The position numbers were made by a program, and so were the translations under genes. The notes under the pieces are model-generated. The model made no database searches, was not told the origin of the DNA, and saw only the letters and a program-made list of their open reading frames with translations. From CAZHJG01 sp964533425 (GTDB lineage Bacteria; Patescibacteriota; Saccharimonadia; Saccharimonadales; UBA4665), in the NCBI GenBank assembly GCA_964533425.1, contig CAZHJG010000021.1, positions 1 through 14,438 on the forward strand: a DNA stretch of 14,438 nt, in the 5' to 3' direction. Positions 1 through 6,913 of the stretch are shown here, piece by piece (position 1 is the first letter of the stretch; each line of letters starts with the position of its first letter).

Positions 1-681
1 GAGAAAGCCCACGCTTCCACCCAGCACCTCGGGCAACTCTTCCAGGACTTGCTGACCAGCGCCAAAGCCGAGGATGGCCGGCTGACCAGCCACCCGACCG
101 TGGTCGAGCTCGGCAGCTATCTCGAGCAACTAACCAACGATCTACGCTTCGCGGCTGAAAAGAAAGGCCTGGCTATGGAGTACGTGGTGGGCTCCAACCG
201 AGTGATTGACGCCAGCAAGAACGCTGGCGGCGAGAAGAATATCAAGCCACTATATTACGTGCACGTGGACTCTGACCGGCTGCGGGAAGCCATCACCAAT
301 TTGTTCGACAACGCCGTTAAATACACGCCTGAAGGCAAGGTCACCATCGGCCTGACCGGCAATGACCAAGTAGTGCAATGCTACGTCAAGGACACCGGAC
401 CGGGCATCCCTTCGGAAGATGTACCGCATCTGTTCCAGAAGTTTTACCGAGTTGATAACTCGGCCACTCGCACCATCGGCGGCACAGGGCTGGGCCTGTT
501 CATTTGCCGTAAAATCGTCGAGCTCTACGGCGGTCGGATATGGGTGGAGAGTGAGCTGGATAAGGGCAGTACGTTCTACATTAATCTGCCGCGACTGACG
601 ACCGAAAAGGCGGGTGAATTACAGGCGGCAGCCGCGAGTAGCGCCGAGCTGAAACCCATAGAAAACCTAACGGCTCCATAG
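1..681 (+). CDS. Sensor histidine kinase, C-terminal part (5' end outside window)
   Basis: The reading frame is open from base 1, so this is the tail of a larger gene; 226 residues are visible. The first ~30 visible residues (EKAHASTQHLGQLFQDLLTS) look like the second helix of a DHp dimerisation domain; the phosphorylated-His helix lies upstream. A full HATPase_c domain follows: N box NLFDNAVKY at about residues 100-107, G1 box DTGPGIP at about 131, and G2 box GTGLGL at about 161, then the usual GSTFYINLP ending. An Ala/Glu-rich tail of about 25 residues closes the protein. By family knowledge it autophosphorylates with ATP and passes phosphate to a response regulator; the receiver protein starting 66 bases downstream is the obvious partner (inferred from adjacency). 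Sensor domain and signal cannot be seen. Confidence 0.93.
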   Translation, partial: EKAHASTQHLGQLFQDLLTSAKAEDGRLTSHPTVVELGSYLEQLTNDLRFAAEKKGLAMEYVVGSNRVIDASKNAGGEKNIKPLYYVHVDSDRLREAITNLFDNAVKYTPEGKVTIGLTGNDQVVQCYVKDTGPGIPSEDVPHLFQKFYRVDNSATRTIGGTGLGLFICRKIVELYGGRIWVESELDKGSTFYINLPRLTTEKAGELQAAAASSAELKPIENLTAP

Positions 682-691
682 TTGTAATTCA

Positions 692-737
692 TGATACAAT
701 GAAGGCAAAAGTAACCATAAGCACCTAAGTAGAAGGA
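692..737 (+). promoter_or_regulatory. Extended -10 promoter and Shine-Dalgarno site of the response regulator
   Basis: A TGA-TACAAT extended -10 (TG at 692-693, hexamer 695-700) lies in the gap after the kinase stop, with no clear -35. Transcription would start near 707, giving a leader of about 40 bases with an AGAAGGA ribosome site at 731-737, 9 bases before the ATG. The regulator may thus be expressed both by readthrough from the kinase and from its own promoter. A short inverted repeat TTGTA...TACAA (683-699) overlaps the -10. Confidence 0.5.
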
Positions 738-746
738 ATCCACATT

Positions 747-2420
747 ATGCCAAAAGTAATGCTGGTCGAGGACGACAATAATCTCCGTGAGATTTACGAA
801 GCCCGCCTCATGGCGGAGGGTTACGAAATCGTGTCGGCCAAAGACGGAGAAGAGGCTCTGGTCGTGGCCAAGGCCGAAAAGCCAGATCTGATCATTTCGG
901 ACGTTATGATGCCGAAAATCAGCGGTTTTGAGATGCTTGACATCTTGCGTAACACAGACGGGCTTAAGGACGTTAAGGTGATAATGCTGACGGCTCTGGG
1001 ACAGAGTGACGACCAGCAGCGCGCTGATCGTTTGGGCGCGAACAAGTACCTGGTGAAGTCACAGGTTACGCTCGAAGACATCGTCAAAGTAGCGCACGAG
1101 CTGCTCGAAGACGGTGGGGCCGCCGACACCGCCGCGCCACCACCAGCCGCGCCTCCCGCGGAGCCGCCAACAGCCACCCCAAGTGACTCAGCCGCGCCAC
1201 CACCGGCTGCCGATCCACCGGCTGCGCCCCCCGCAGACCCATCGGTACCAGCCGCAGAACCGGCCACTCCGGTAACGCCGCCGGCCACCGATACTGCCTC
1301 ACTGTCTACCACTGCAGCCGCTCCGTCAGTTGCTCCAGTGGTAGCCAGTGATCCGGCCCCGGCCACTGATACTCCGGTTGACCCGTCAGCCTCCGTTACT
1401 GTTACGCCCGAGCCCGCAGTAGTGGGCGCCCCAACCGACCCGGTCGCTCCAGCCCCGGCAGCTACCACACCGCCAGCCGCAGAACCGGCTCCGGCTACGC
1501 CGACTATTCCGGTTACGCCGCCGCCTGATCCGGCTGCCGCCGAAGTTGAAAACACCAAGAATGATGATAAGCTGATGGCCGACGCCGTTGACAAGCTGCT
1601 AGCCAATACAGAAGATACGGCTGCCGCTGCAGCACCGGCCGCCGAGCCCACCACCGCGCCCGAGCTGACTGCTTCCGCCGCCACAACAGGGGAGAGCGGC
1701 GCAGGCATCACCGCCAAAGCTACCAACGAGGCCGCCGCAGCGGCCAACGCTAACCCAAACGAGGAACAGCCAACGCCCAACCAAGTCCCCATTGCTCATA
1801 AAAAAGTCATAAAACCCCTGGATAACCCCGACAAGAAAGACCTCGACGCGCTACTCGCCGAGGAGGCCGCCAAAGAAGCATCCCAATCTCCAGAAACCTT
1901 CGCGCCGACAGCCGTCATCTCGAGTGCCGAGACAGGGCAGACCACCCAAACGCTAGCCACGCCACCAGCACCAGCCGCCGATCCGGTAGCTGCTGCCCCC
2001 GTTGACCCTCCAGCGTCTAATGACGCCGCTCAGTCCACCGCGCAAGAAGAAGCTTCGGTCGAAGCGAAAATTGAGGACTTTGTAGCCGGCGCGACTACGG
2101 AAGCGCCAGCCCCGGGGATAGCGGCGCCCACAGACACCCCAGCTGAAGCGCCTGTGACGCCCACGCCGGAGCCCGCTCCCGCAGCTCCTGCGCCTGTAGA
2201 ACCATCAGCGGCTGTGACGCCCACACCCGCCGCGCCAGCTTCCGCAAGTCCAGCTATTGGCAAGGTCAGCAGCGCCACCGCGCCAGCCAACAAACCGGCC
2301 AATCCCGACGCCCCCTCTGGCGGCTCAGCCAGCAGCCCAAGCGCCGCTCCCGCAACTACTACTGAGACAGCCACGCCACCAGCACCGGCTGCCGACGATC
2401 CCAGCAATATCGCGCTCTAG
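747..2420 (+). CDS. Response regulator: receiver domain plus ~430-residue Ala/Pro-rich disordered tail
   Basis: Residues 1-122 are a complete CheY-like receiver: acidic pair D9/D10, phospho-acceptor D52 in the ISDVMMP motif, T82 and K104 (YLVKSQ). No DNA-binding or enzymatic output domain follows. Residues ~124-557 are almost entirely Ala, Pro, Thr, Ser, Asp and Glu and should be disordered. Three less biased islands stand out: residues 268-288 (NTKNDDKLMADAVDKLLANT, a likely amphipathic helix), 349-379 (starting IAHKKVIKPLDNP, basic then acidic-helical), and about 437-450 (SVEAKIEDFVAG). These could be short binding motifs. The upstream kinase is the likely phosphodonor. The start is set by AGAAGGA 9 bases upstream. 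The tail's GC-rich codons create a long antisense open frame that is not a gene. Family assignment of the receiver is firm; the role of the tail is unknown. Confidence 0.9.
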   Translation: MPKVMLVEDDNNLREIYEARLMAEGYEIVSAKDGEEALVVAKAEKPDLIISDVMMPKISGFEMLDILRNTDGLKDVKVIMLTALGQSDDQQRADRLGANKYLVKSQVTLEDIVKVAHELLEDGGAADTAAPPPAAPPAEPPTATPSDSAAPPPAADPPAAPPADPSVPAAEPATPVTPPATDTASLSTTAAAPSVAPVVASDPAPATDTPVDPSASVTVTPEPAVVGAPTDPVAPAPAATTPPAAEPAPATPTIPVTPPPDPAAAEVENTKNDDKLMADAVDKLLANTEDTAAAAAPAAEPTTAPELTASAATTGESGAGITAKATNEAAAAANANPNEEQPTPNQVPIAHKKVIKPLDNPDKKDLDALLAEEAAKEASQSPETFAPTAVISSAETGQTTQTLATPPAPAADPVAAAPVDPPASNDAAQSTAQEEASVEAKIEDFVAGATTEAPAPGIAAPTDTPAEAPVTPTPEPAPAAPAPVEPSAAVTPTPAAPASASPAIGKVSSATAPANKPANPDAPSGGSASSPSAAPATTTETATPPAPAADDPSNIAL

Positions 2421-2430
2421 CAGCGGTAGC

Positions 2431-2515
2431 TTAAAGTTCAAAGCCTAAAGCTGAAAGCCGCGACAAGAAGCTCACGGCAAAAAGCTACGCGAGCTTTTGA
2501 CTTTCAGCTTTCGAC
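2431..2515. repeat. Imperfect inverted repeat built from GTCGAAAGNTGAAAG-type units
   Basis: The left part (2431-2458) is a run of AAAGTTCAAAG / AAAGCTGAAAG units; the right part (2498-2515) is the reverse complement of GTCGAAAGCTGAAAGTCA. AAAGCTGAAAG is shared exactly in inverted orientation. The same unit occurs 17/18 identical inside topA (12423-12440). This is a dispersed small repeat, here occupying the whole spacer between two genes and supplying part of the next gene's promoter. Confidence 0.6.
2480..2498 (+). terminator. Candidate intrinsic terminator after the response regulator
   Basis: AAAAGCT (2480-2486), loop ACGCG, AGCTTTT (2492-2498) form a 7-bp hairpin ending in four T. It sits 60 bases after the stop codon, inside the repeat-derived spacer. 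The T-run is short, so efficiency is uncertain. The 3' T-run doubles as the -35 region of the next promoter. Confidence 0.5.
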
Positions 2516-2523
2516 CTTATACT
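2497..2523 (+). promoter_or_regulatory. Promoter of the pseudouridine synthase gene, leaderless type
   Basis: TATACT at 2518-2523 ends 7 bases before the ATG at 2531, so transcription should begin at or next to the start codon. TTGACT at 2497-2502 is a near-consensus -35 with a short 15-base spacer (TTTTGA at 2495 would give 17). There is no Shine-Dalgarno sequence. Confidence 0.55.
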
Positions 2524-2530
2524 AATTCCC

Positions 2531-3184
2531 ATGCGCATCAATAAATTCGTCGCCCAAGCCACCGGCCTGAGCCGCCGGGCCGCCGATGAGGCGATCCAGG
2601 CTGGGCGCGTAACTATCAACGGGCAACCGGCCGAGCGGGGCGACGACGTAGGCGATGACGTCATCGTTCGCCTCGACGACGAGCTGGTCGAAGCACCTTC
2701 CGCCACCGTCACCCTGATGCTCAACAAGCCGGTGGGCTACGTCTGCTCCAGAGACGGGCAGGGCAGCCCAACCGTCTACGACCTGCTGCCGGCTGAATAT
2801 CACGCGCTCAAAAACGTCGGTCGGCTCGATAAAGACTCCTCAGGCCTACTACTGCTGACCAACGCCGGCGACCTGGCCAACGAACTGACCCACCCGCGCT
2901 ATGCGAAAGAGAAGGTATACGAAGTGCTGCTGGACAAACCCTTTGTCCCGCTAGATAAAGACCGCTTGGAAGAGGGCGTAGAGCTCGAAGACGGCATTAG
3001 TAAGCTGGAAGTATACCTGCACGAAGTACCACGCCGGCTACGCGTCACCATGCAGGAAGGCCGCAACCGCCAGATACGCCGTACCTTCGCGGCGCTGGGC
3101 TACACCGTCACCGAACTACAGCGCACGCAGTTCGGCAGCTATTCACTTGGCAGCTTGAAACCAGGCCAGTTTCTAAAAGTTTAA
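2531..3184 (+). CDS. rRNA pseudouridine synthase, RsuA/RluB family
   Basis: The 217-residue protein begins with an S4 RNA-binding domain (residues 1-45; MRINKFVAQATGLSRRAADE is the usual opening) followed by the RsuA/RluB-type catalytic domain. The catalytic aspartate is D100 in GRLDKDSSGLLLLTN; LNKPVGYVCS (64-73) and the C-terminal EGRNRQIRR (about residues 177-185) are also characteristic. The family isomerises a specific uridine in 16S or 23S rRNA to pseudouridine; sequence alone does not tell RsuA from RluB, though RluB-like enzymes are the usual ones in Gram-positive and CPR genomes. Length is slightly short for the family (about 230-250) but all domains are complete. It starts directly behind its own -10 box and is not co-transcribed obviously with its neighbours. 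Confidence 0.92.
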   Translation: MRINKFVAQATGLSRRAADEAIQAGRVTINGQPAERGDDVGDDVIVRLDDELVEAPSATVTLMLNKPVGYVCSRDGQGSPTVYDLLPAEYHALKNVGRLDKDSSGLLLLTNAGDLANELTHPRYAKEKVYEVLLDKPFVPLDKDRLEEGVELEDGISKLEVYLHEVPRRLRVTMQEGRNRQIRRTFAALGYTVTELQRTQFGSYSLGSLKPGQFLKV

Positions 3185-3240
3185 GACTCGCTTTCGCTCT
3201 TTTGAGCTCATCAGCATAAGCGCGCACTCATGAAGCGAGA

Positions 3241-3343
3241 GGTCTTATGAAGAAGCTGATTGGTGGTTTTGAGAAATAAGGTGGAAATGAGCGTTTGCTC
3301 AACATCATGTTATTTCTAAGCTTTTATCAGTCTCCATAAGACC
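3241..3343. ncRNA. Candidate structured element: 103-base nested hairpin
   Basis: Four stems nest with internal loops between them: GGTCTTATG (3241-3249) with CATAAGACC (3335-3343); CTGAT (3256-3260) with ATCAG (3326-3330); AGAAATAA (3272-3279) with TTATTTCT (3310-3317); GAGC-GTTT-GCTC (3289-3300) at the tip. All are perfect Watson-Crick. The outer GGTCT can alternatively pair with AGAC at 3183-3186 (next to TCGCTT/AAGCGA), which would be mutually exclusive. It could be a small RNA, a 3' UTR structure, or a hairpin-type mobile repeat; the strand is not decided. Confidence 0.4.
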
Positions 3344-3347
3344 GTGT

Positions 3348-3402
3348 CCCCTCGGGGTTCTGTGCAGCTCTCGCGAGCCTCCAGACTTCTTCGCCCGAGG
3401 GG
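3348..3402. repeat. GC-rich nested hairpin adjoining the 103-base element
   Basis: CCCCTCGGG (3348-3356) pairs perfectly with CCCGAGGGG (3394-3402). Inside, TCTG/CAGA and GCTC-TCGC-GAGC form a second hairpin. There is no T-run on either side, so it is not a textbook terminator, although it lies just downstream of the minus-strand membrane protein gene and after the pseudouridine synthase gene. Bases 3185-3240 hold no recognisable gene. Confidence 0.45.
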
Positions 3403-3417
3403 TTGTCCGTGTAGCGA

Positions 3418-3639
3418 TCACTTTCTCTCCAGCGCCCGAAAAAAGGCAGCCGCGGCAAGCACAAGCAACATCGCGGCACAGAGAAAGAAGAAAACGGCAA
3501 AAATGACGAGCATCAAGCTCGAAAACGAGCTCGACCGATCATTGAGCACGTCCACGCCAAAACCTACTGTCAAGGCGCACGCCGCTAAACCCGCGAGGCC
3601 TATCAAGAATATGAGCAGCCTGCAAAATGCTTCAGACAT
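3418..3639 (-). CDS. Small membrane protein with two transmembrane helices
   Basis: This 73-residue protein is dominated by two hydrophobic stretches: about residues 7-29 (LLIFLIGLAGLAACALTVGF) and 41-67 (SLMLVIFAVFFFLCAAMLLV and on), joined by a short polar loop (DVLNDRSSS). The C-terminus is basic (RALERK), suggesting both ends in the cytoplasm. The start is well supported: an AAAGGA site (3646-3651) lies 6 bases before the ATG, and a minus-strand promoter lies further up, divergent from der. No family recognised and no function proposed. The plus-strand frame over the same bases has no ribosome site and polar composition, so it is treated as a shadow. Confidence 0.65.
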   Translation of the reverse strand: MSEAFCRLLIFLIGLAGLAACALTVGFGVDVLNDRSSSFSSLMLVIFAVFFFLCAAMLLVLAAAAFFRALERK

Positions 3640-3691
3640 TAAACGTCCTTTCGGATTGAAGTACCGAAACCCTCATTTCACACGAACTATT

Positions 3692-3722
3692 ATTATATAT
3701 CATAATTAGGTTATTTTGTAAA
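3692..3722 (-). promoter_or_regulatory. Minus-strand promoter of the small membrane protein gene
   Basis: On the minus strand TTTACA (3722-3717) is followed by TATATA (3699-3694, 17-base spacer) or TATAAT (3697-3692, 19-base spacer). The leader would be about 50 bases and carries an AAAGGA site. The -35 hexamer shares five of six bases with the -35 of der on the other strand. Confidence 0.5.
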
Positions 3723-3743
3723 TGGTTTATATCTTGTTATAAT
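3716..3743 (+). promoter_or_regulatory. Promoter of der, extended -10, leaderless type
   Basis: TTGTAA (3716-3721), a 16-base spacer, and TGT-TATAAT (hexamer 3738-3743) make a strong extended -10 promoter. The hexamer ends 8 bases before the ATG at 3752, so the transcript should start one or two bases before or at the start codon. No Shine-Dalgarno sequence is present. Confidence 0.65.
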
Positions 3744-3751
3744 GTCAGTAA

Positions 3752-5116
3752 ATGGCACAGAAATTACCGATTGTGGCAATCGTCGGCCGGGCGAACGTGG
3801 GCAAGTCCAGCTTGTTCAACGCGGTCCTGGAACGGCGTGAAGCCATCGTGGCGCGCGAAGCTGGCACCACCCGCGACAGCATCATGGCCAAGGCTGAATA
3901 CCAGCGGCAACAGTTCTGGCTGGTCGATACAGCCGGCATCAAAGACCCCGAGGATGACTTCGAATTCACCATCCAGGAACAGATCACCCAGGCCGCCGAC
4001 AGCGCCGACGTCATCTGGGTAGTGGTTGAGGCCGATGTACTGATTACCGAAGAAGACCGGCGGGTGGCCAAAATGGCATTGCGCTCGGGCAAGCCGGTGT
4101 TTCTGGTCGTCAACAAGGTCGACAAGGCCAAGGGCAGCGATCTGAGCGGCTTTGAGCGCCTCGGCATCAAACCGATCGTGCACACCTCCGTGACGCAGTC
4201 GAAGGGCGTCGAGCAGCTCCTGGAAGCGTTGGTGGCGGTTATCCCGAAAGCTTCCGAGCAAGAGGCCGACAACCGACTGCGGATTGCCATCCTCGGTCGC
4301 CCAAATGTTGGTAAATCCCAGCTCTTCAACACACTCGCCAAAAAGCAGCAGGCCATCGTGGCTGACCGGGCAGGGACGACGCGCGACGTTAATCGGACGG
4401 TGGTGCGTTACCAAGGGCGCGAAATCGAGTTACTGGATACGGCCGGCATTCGGCGCAGTGGCAAGATTGAGGTCGGCATTGAGCGCTTCAGCGTCATCCG
4501 GGCACTCAGCGCCATCGAGCAGGCCGACGTCTGCTTGCTGCTCATGGATGTCAATGAGCTGAGCGTGCACCTTGATCAAACTATTGCCGGCATGATCAAA
4601 GATGCCGGCAAGGGGCTCATTCTGGTGGTCAGCAAATGGGACGCCGCCGAAGACAAAGACGCCTTTACACGGGACGCTTTGGCGCCACAAATCATCGCCG
4701 ATTATGACTTTGTGCCGTGGGCGCCGCTGATTTTCACCAGCGCCGTTACAGGACAAAACGTTACCAAATTGTTTGATCTCGCCCAGGAAATTGATATCGA
4801 GCGCCACAAACGCATCCCGACCAGCGAGCTCAACAAGTGGTTGCGCCAAGCCATCGACACCCACCCGCCGGCCGGCCTCAAGAACCGCTCACCGAAGCTG
4901 AATTACATGGTCCAAGAGACCGACAACCCCACGCCAGCCTTCAAAATCTTTGGCAGTCACACCAAGTACGTCCACTGGAGCTACCGCCGCTACCTGGAAC
5001 GCCGCCTCCGTGAGCAATACGGCTTTAGCGGTACAGCCATCCAGCTCTGGTTCATCGAGAAACATCTCAGCCACAAGCACGGCGAAAGCCCGACCAAACC
5101 ATCAACTAAAACGTAG
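3752..5116 (+). CDS. der: Ribosome-assembly GTPase Der (EngA)
   Basis: The protein is 454 residues, normal for Der, with the family's unique tandem GTPase arrangement. Domain 1: P-loop GRANVGKS (12-19), DTAGIK (59-64), NKVD (121-124). Domain 2: GRPNVGKS (182-189), DTAGIR (229-234), SKWD (294-297). The C-terminal ~100 residues (from about 355) are the KH-like domain, with the typical FKIFGSHTKYVHWSYRRYLE segment. Der acts in the cytoplasm in late 50S subunit assembly. The first P-loop has Ala where Pro is usual (GRANVGKS), which should not affect nucleotide binding. The ATG is fixed by the N-terminus running straight into the first P-loop and by the promoter directly upstream. It is divergent from the small membrane protein gene and convergent with the next minus-strand gene. 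Confidence 0.97.
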   Translation: MAQKLPIVAIVGRANVGKSSLFNAVLERREAIVAREAGTTRDSIMAKAEYQRQQFWLVDTAGIKDPEDDFEFTIQEQITQAADSADVIWVVVEADVLITEEDRRVAKMALRSGKPVFLVVNKVDKAKGSDLSGFERLGIKPIVHTSVTQSKGVEQLLEALVAVIPKASEQEADNRLRIAILGRPNVGKSQLFNTLAKKQQAIVADRAGTTRDVNRTVVRYQGREIELLDTAGIRRSGKIEVGIERFSVIRALSAIEQADVCLLLMDVNELSVHLDQTIAGMIKDAGKGLILVVSKWDAAEDKDAFTRDALAPQIIADYDFVPWAPLIFTSAVTGQNVTKLFDLAQEIDIERHKRIPTSELNKWLRQAIDTHPPAGLKNRSPKLNYMVQETDNPTPAFKIFGSHTKYVHWSYRRYLERRLREQYGFSGTAIQLWFIEKHLSHKHGESPTKPSTKT

Positions 5117-5159
5117 TTCAGCGTGGTCAACAGCGAAGACCGGTTCTCACTACACTTAT

Positions 5160-5657
5160 TTAATGATGCCCGCGCGGCACTTCGTGATGAAAACGATACG
5201 TCGGCAGTTCGAACCCCTCCACCAGAGCCAGCTTGACCAGCCAGCCGCCAAAAATCTCAGCGCACGGCCAAGTTTCGTGCACAGCCCGCCGCCCGTCAGG
5301 CAGCCGCGCCATATCGTCCGCAGCCTCATAGCTTTTATCAAACGGACCACCGGTTAATTGACGAATGTAAAACTCCTCGCTCCCTCGTTTCGCGAGCAGC
5401 GTGTAGTTAACGCGACCGACGACATACTTCTCGTCCGTGGACGTTTTTATAGGTTCGCTTTGCAGGTGGCGAGCTATGTGCAAACTACTTATCCGACCGG
5501 ATGGAAGTGGGGTCACACCAACATGCTCCATCAGCGCCACGGCACCAGCATGATAGACATTATGCACCAGCTTCTGTCGGGCTATTTCCGCAGCTTGGTC
5601 GGCCAGTCCGTCGACCCCGAGAAGCCATTGATCTTTTTCTATTCCTGTTACTGCCAT
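5160..5657 (-). CDS. Hypothetical protein, 165 aa
   Basis: No family recognised. It is a soluble, mixed-composition protein without a signal peptide or membrane segment; it opens MAVTGIEKDQWLLGVDGLAD and ends in a His-rich stretch (FHHEVPRGHH). The start is strongly supported by a GGAGGAGA ribosome site (5662-5669) 4 bases before the ATG, with TATAAA (minus strand, 5684-5679) as a possible -10. It lies 48 bases downstream of the 153-aa gene on the same strand and could be co-transcribed with it or have its own promoter. It is convergent with der, leaving 43 bases between the two stops with no clear terminator. Function unknown. Confidence 0.7.
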   Translation of the reverse strand: MAVTGIEKDQWLLGVDGLADQAAEIARQKLVHNVYHAGAVALMEHVGVTPLPSGRISSLHIARHLQSEPIKTSTDEKYVVGRVNYTLLAKRGSEEFYIRQLTGGPFDKSYEAADDMARLPDGRRAVHETWPCAEIFGGWLVKLALVEGFELPTYRFHHEVPRGHH

Positions 5658-5705
5658 TCCGTCTCCTCCAATCTACACTTTATAGATATACCACAACCTT
5701 ACTGA

Positions 5706-6167
5706 TTAATCTTCAAGCGCCATCAGGCCAAGATTATGCCTTCTCGCCTGGTCGCTCCGTACTTCTTCGGCCACTTTATCTGGCGAAACTACTCGATCAA
5801 TGTCGGCGAGCACGGCAGCCTCTCCGCCAAAATGGTCAGCGGCTATTTCGGAAGTAAATTGTGGATCATGCGGCTGACGCATTTCGTTAGCGCAATCGGC
5901 GGCTTTACTTTGATAGTCATAGCTTAAGCGCACCAGTAACCGACTGGCGGCTTGCCATCTTTTGGAAACGTCTTTATAGCTGGAAAATAGCGGCAAGAAA
6001 TTAGCAATATGTTCTCGCGCGCTTATTCGCTTCTCGCCTGTCATTTGAAAAATTGTCGCCGTGCGCGTCAATGAGTCTGCCGCCAGTCTGGCGCATCCAA
6101 GCACCTCATCATCACCCGCTTGCTGATAGATAGGGCATTGTTCACGACAAAAGTCTGCAGGGCGCAT
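5706..6167 (-). CDS. Hypothetical protein, 153 aa
   Basis: No family recognised. The N-terminus contains three cysteines (C7, C11, C25 in MRPADFCREQCPIYQQAGDD and the following residues), which could suggest a metal site or disulfides, but no known motif is matched. The rest is mainly helical and charged with no membrane segment. The start is supported by AAGGAGAA (6176-6183) 8 bases upstream; a TATAAC -10-like hexamer (minus strand, 6199-6194) lies above it. It is the first gene of a two-gene minus-strand unit with the 165-aa gene. Strong Shine-Dalgarno sites in this pair contrast with the leaderless core genes around it. Confidence 0.68.
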   Translation of the reverse strand: MRPADFCREQCPIYQQAGDDEVLGCARLAADSLTRTATIFQMTGEKRISAREHIANFLPLFSSYKDVSKRWQAASRLLVRLSYDYQSKAADCANEMRQPHDPQFTSEIAADHFGGEAAVLADIDRVVSPDKVAEEVRSDQARRHNLGLMALED

Positions 6168-6235
6168 AGCAAGGATTCTCCTTTTAATTACCCGTTATAG
6201 CATTGATGGTGCGTTAGCACAACTCCTTGCCTAGC

Positions 6236-6264
6236 TTGCGTCTTCGTGTCTCATACCTGATACT
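6236..6264 (+). promoter_or_regulatory. Promoter of pth, leaderless type
   Basis: TTGCGT (6236-6241), a 17-base spacer and GATACT (6259-6264) precede the ATG at 6272 by 7 bases. This spacing argues for ATG 6272 as the true start over the in-frame TTG at 6227, which would lie upstream of the promoter. Confidence 0.5.
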
Positions 6265-6271
6265 AAAACGC

Positions 6272-6913
6272 ATGGCCTGGCTACAAAAACGTCCGCAGGT
6301 GAGCGATCCAACGATGTTCTACAGCGTGGGGCAGAATAAGACCATTCTGCTGGTCGGTTTGGGCAATCCGGGCAAGGAATATGAACAGACGCGGCATAAC
6401 GTCGGTTTTTTGTGTCTGGATGAATTCGTGGCCAAGCACGATGACATGGGCGGCTGGGTCGAGAAGAAAGACCTGAAATGTCTGGAGAGCACCGGGCGGC
6501 TGGGCGAGTCGCGGGTGATCGCCATCAAACCAACGACCTACATGAACCTCAGCGGCGAGGCGGTGCAGGCCGCCGTGCATTTTTATAAGCTTTCACCGCA
6601 GTATATTGCCGTGGTGCACGACGAGCTGGATATCGATTTTGGCCAAATCCGCCTGCGTGTTGGCGGCTCAGCGGCCGGGCACAACGGTATTAAGTCCGTT
6701 TCGCAGCACATCGGCGAAGAGTACGGTCGCGTACGTGTCGGGGTCGGACCGCAAAAGCCCGCCCGCATTAAGAGCGAGGACTTCGTGCTGCAAAAATTCT
6801 CCTCCGAAGAGCAAACCCAGCTGCCCAATCTGACCAAAGAGGTTAGCGCCATTCTCAGCGAATTTATCTACGGCGGCGAACTGCCGCACGACACTAGGAA
6901 CTTTCTGGTTTAG
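6272..6913 (+). CDS. pth: Peptidyl-tRNA hydrolase
   Basis: Pth releases peptides from peptidyl-tRNA dropped by the ribosome so that the tRNA can be reused. With the start at 6272 the protein has 213 residues. All key residues are present: N32 in GLGNPG, catalytic H42 in TRHNVGF, N92 in TTYMNLSG, D117 in HDELD, and N138 in GSAAGHNGIKS. The N-terminus carries about 20 extra residues before the usual start of the fold (the family normally begins just before LVGLGNPG), so ATG 6314 is an alternative start; the promoter spacing favours 6272. The gene's last 20 bases overlap the convergent minus-strand gene. Family assignment is certain; only the start is open. Confidence 0.95.
   Translation: MAWLQKRPQVSDPTMFYSVGQNKTILLVGLGNPGKEYEQTRHNVGFLCLDEFVAKHDDMGGWVEKKDLKCLESTGRLGESRVIAIKPTTYMNLSGEAVQAAVHFYKLSPQYIAVVHDELDIDFGQIRLRVGGSAAGHNGIKSVSQHIGEEYGRVRVGVGPQKPARIKSEDFVLQKFSSEEQTQLPNLTKEVSAILSEFIYGGELPHDTRNFLV

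Noticed and set aside
821..1792. 323-aa open frame on the minus strand
   Set aside because: It is the antisense of the GC-rich Ala/Pro tail of the response regulator, has an Ala/Gly/Ser/Val composition expected from that, and no start signals.
3344..3709. 121-aa plus-strand open frame
   Set aside because: No ribosome site or promoter at its start, it runs through the GC-rich hairpin, and the minus-strand frame over the same bases has a clear ribosome site, promoter and two membrane helices.
5208..5224. TTCGAAC resembling a tRNA T-loop
   Set aside because: The flanking bases do not form a T-stem, no cloverleaf can be drawn, and it lies inside a supported coding sequence.
6227..6271. TTG start at 6227 for pth
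   Set aside because: The likely promoter lies at 6236-6264, inside such an extension, and ATG 6272 sits at the same distance from its -10 as other starts here.
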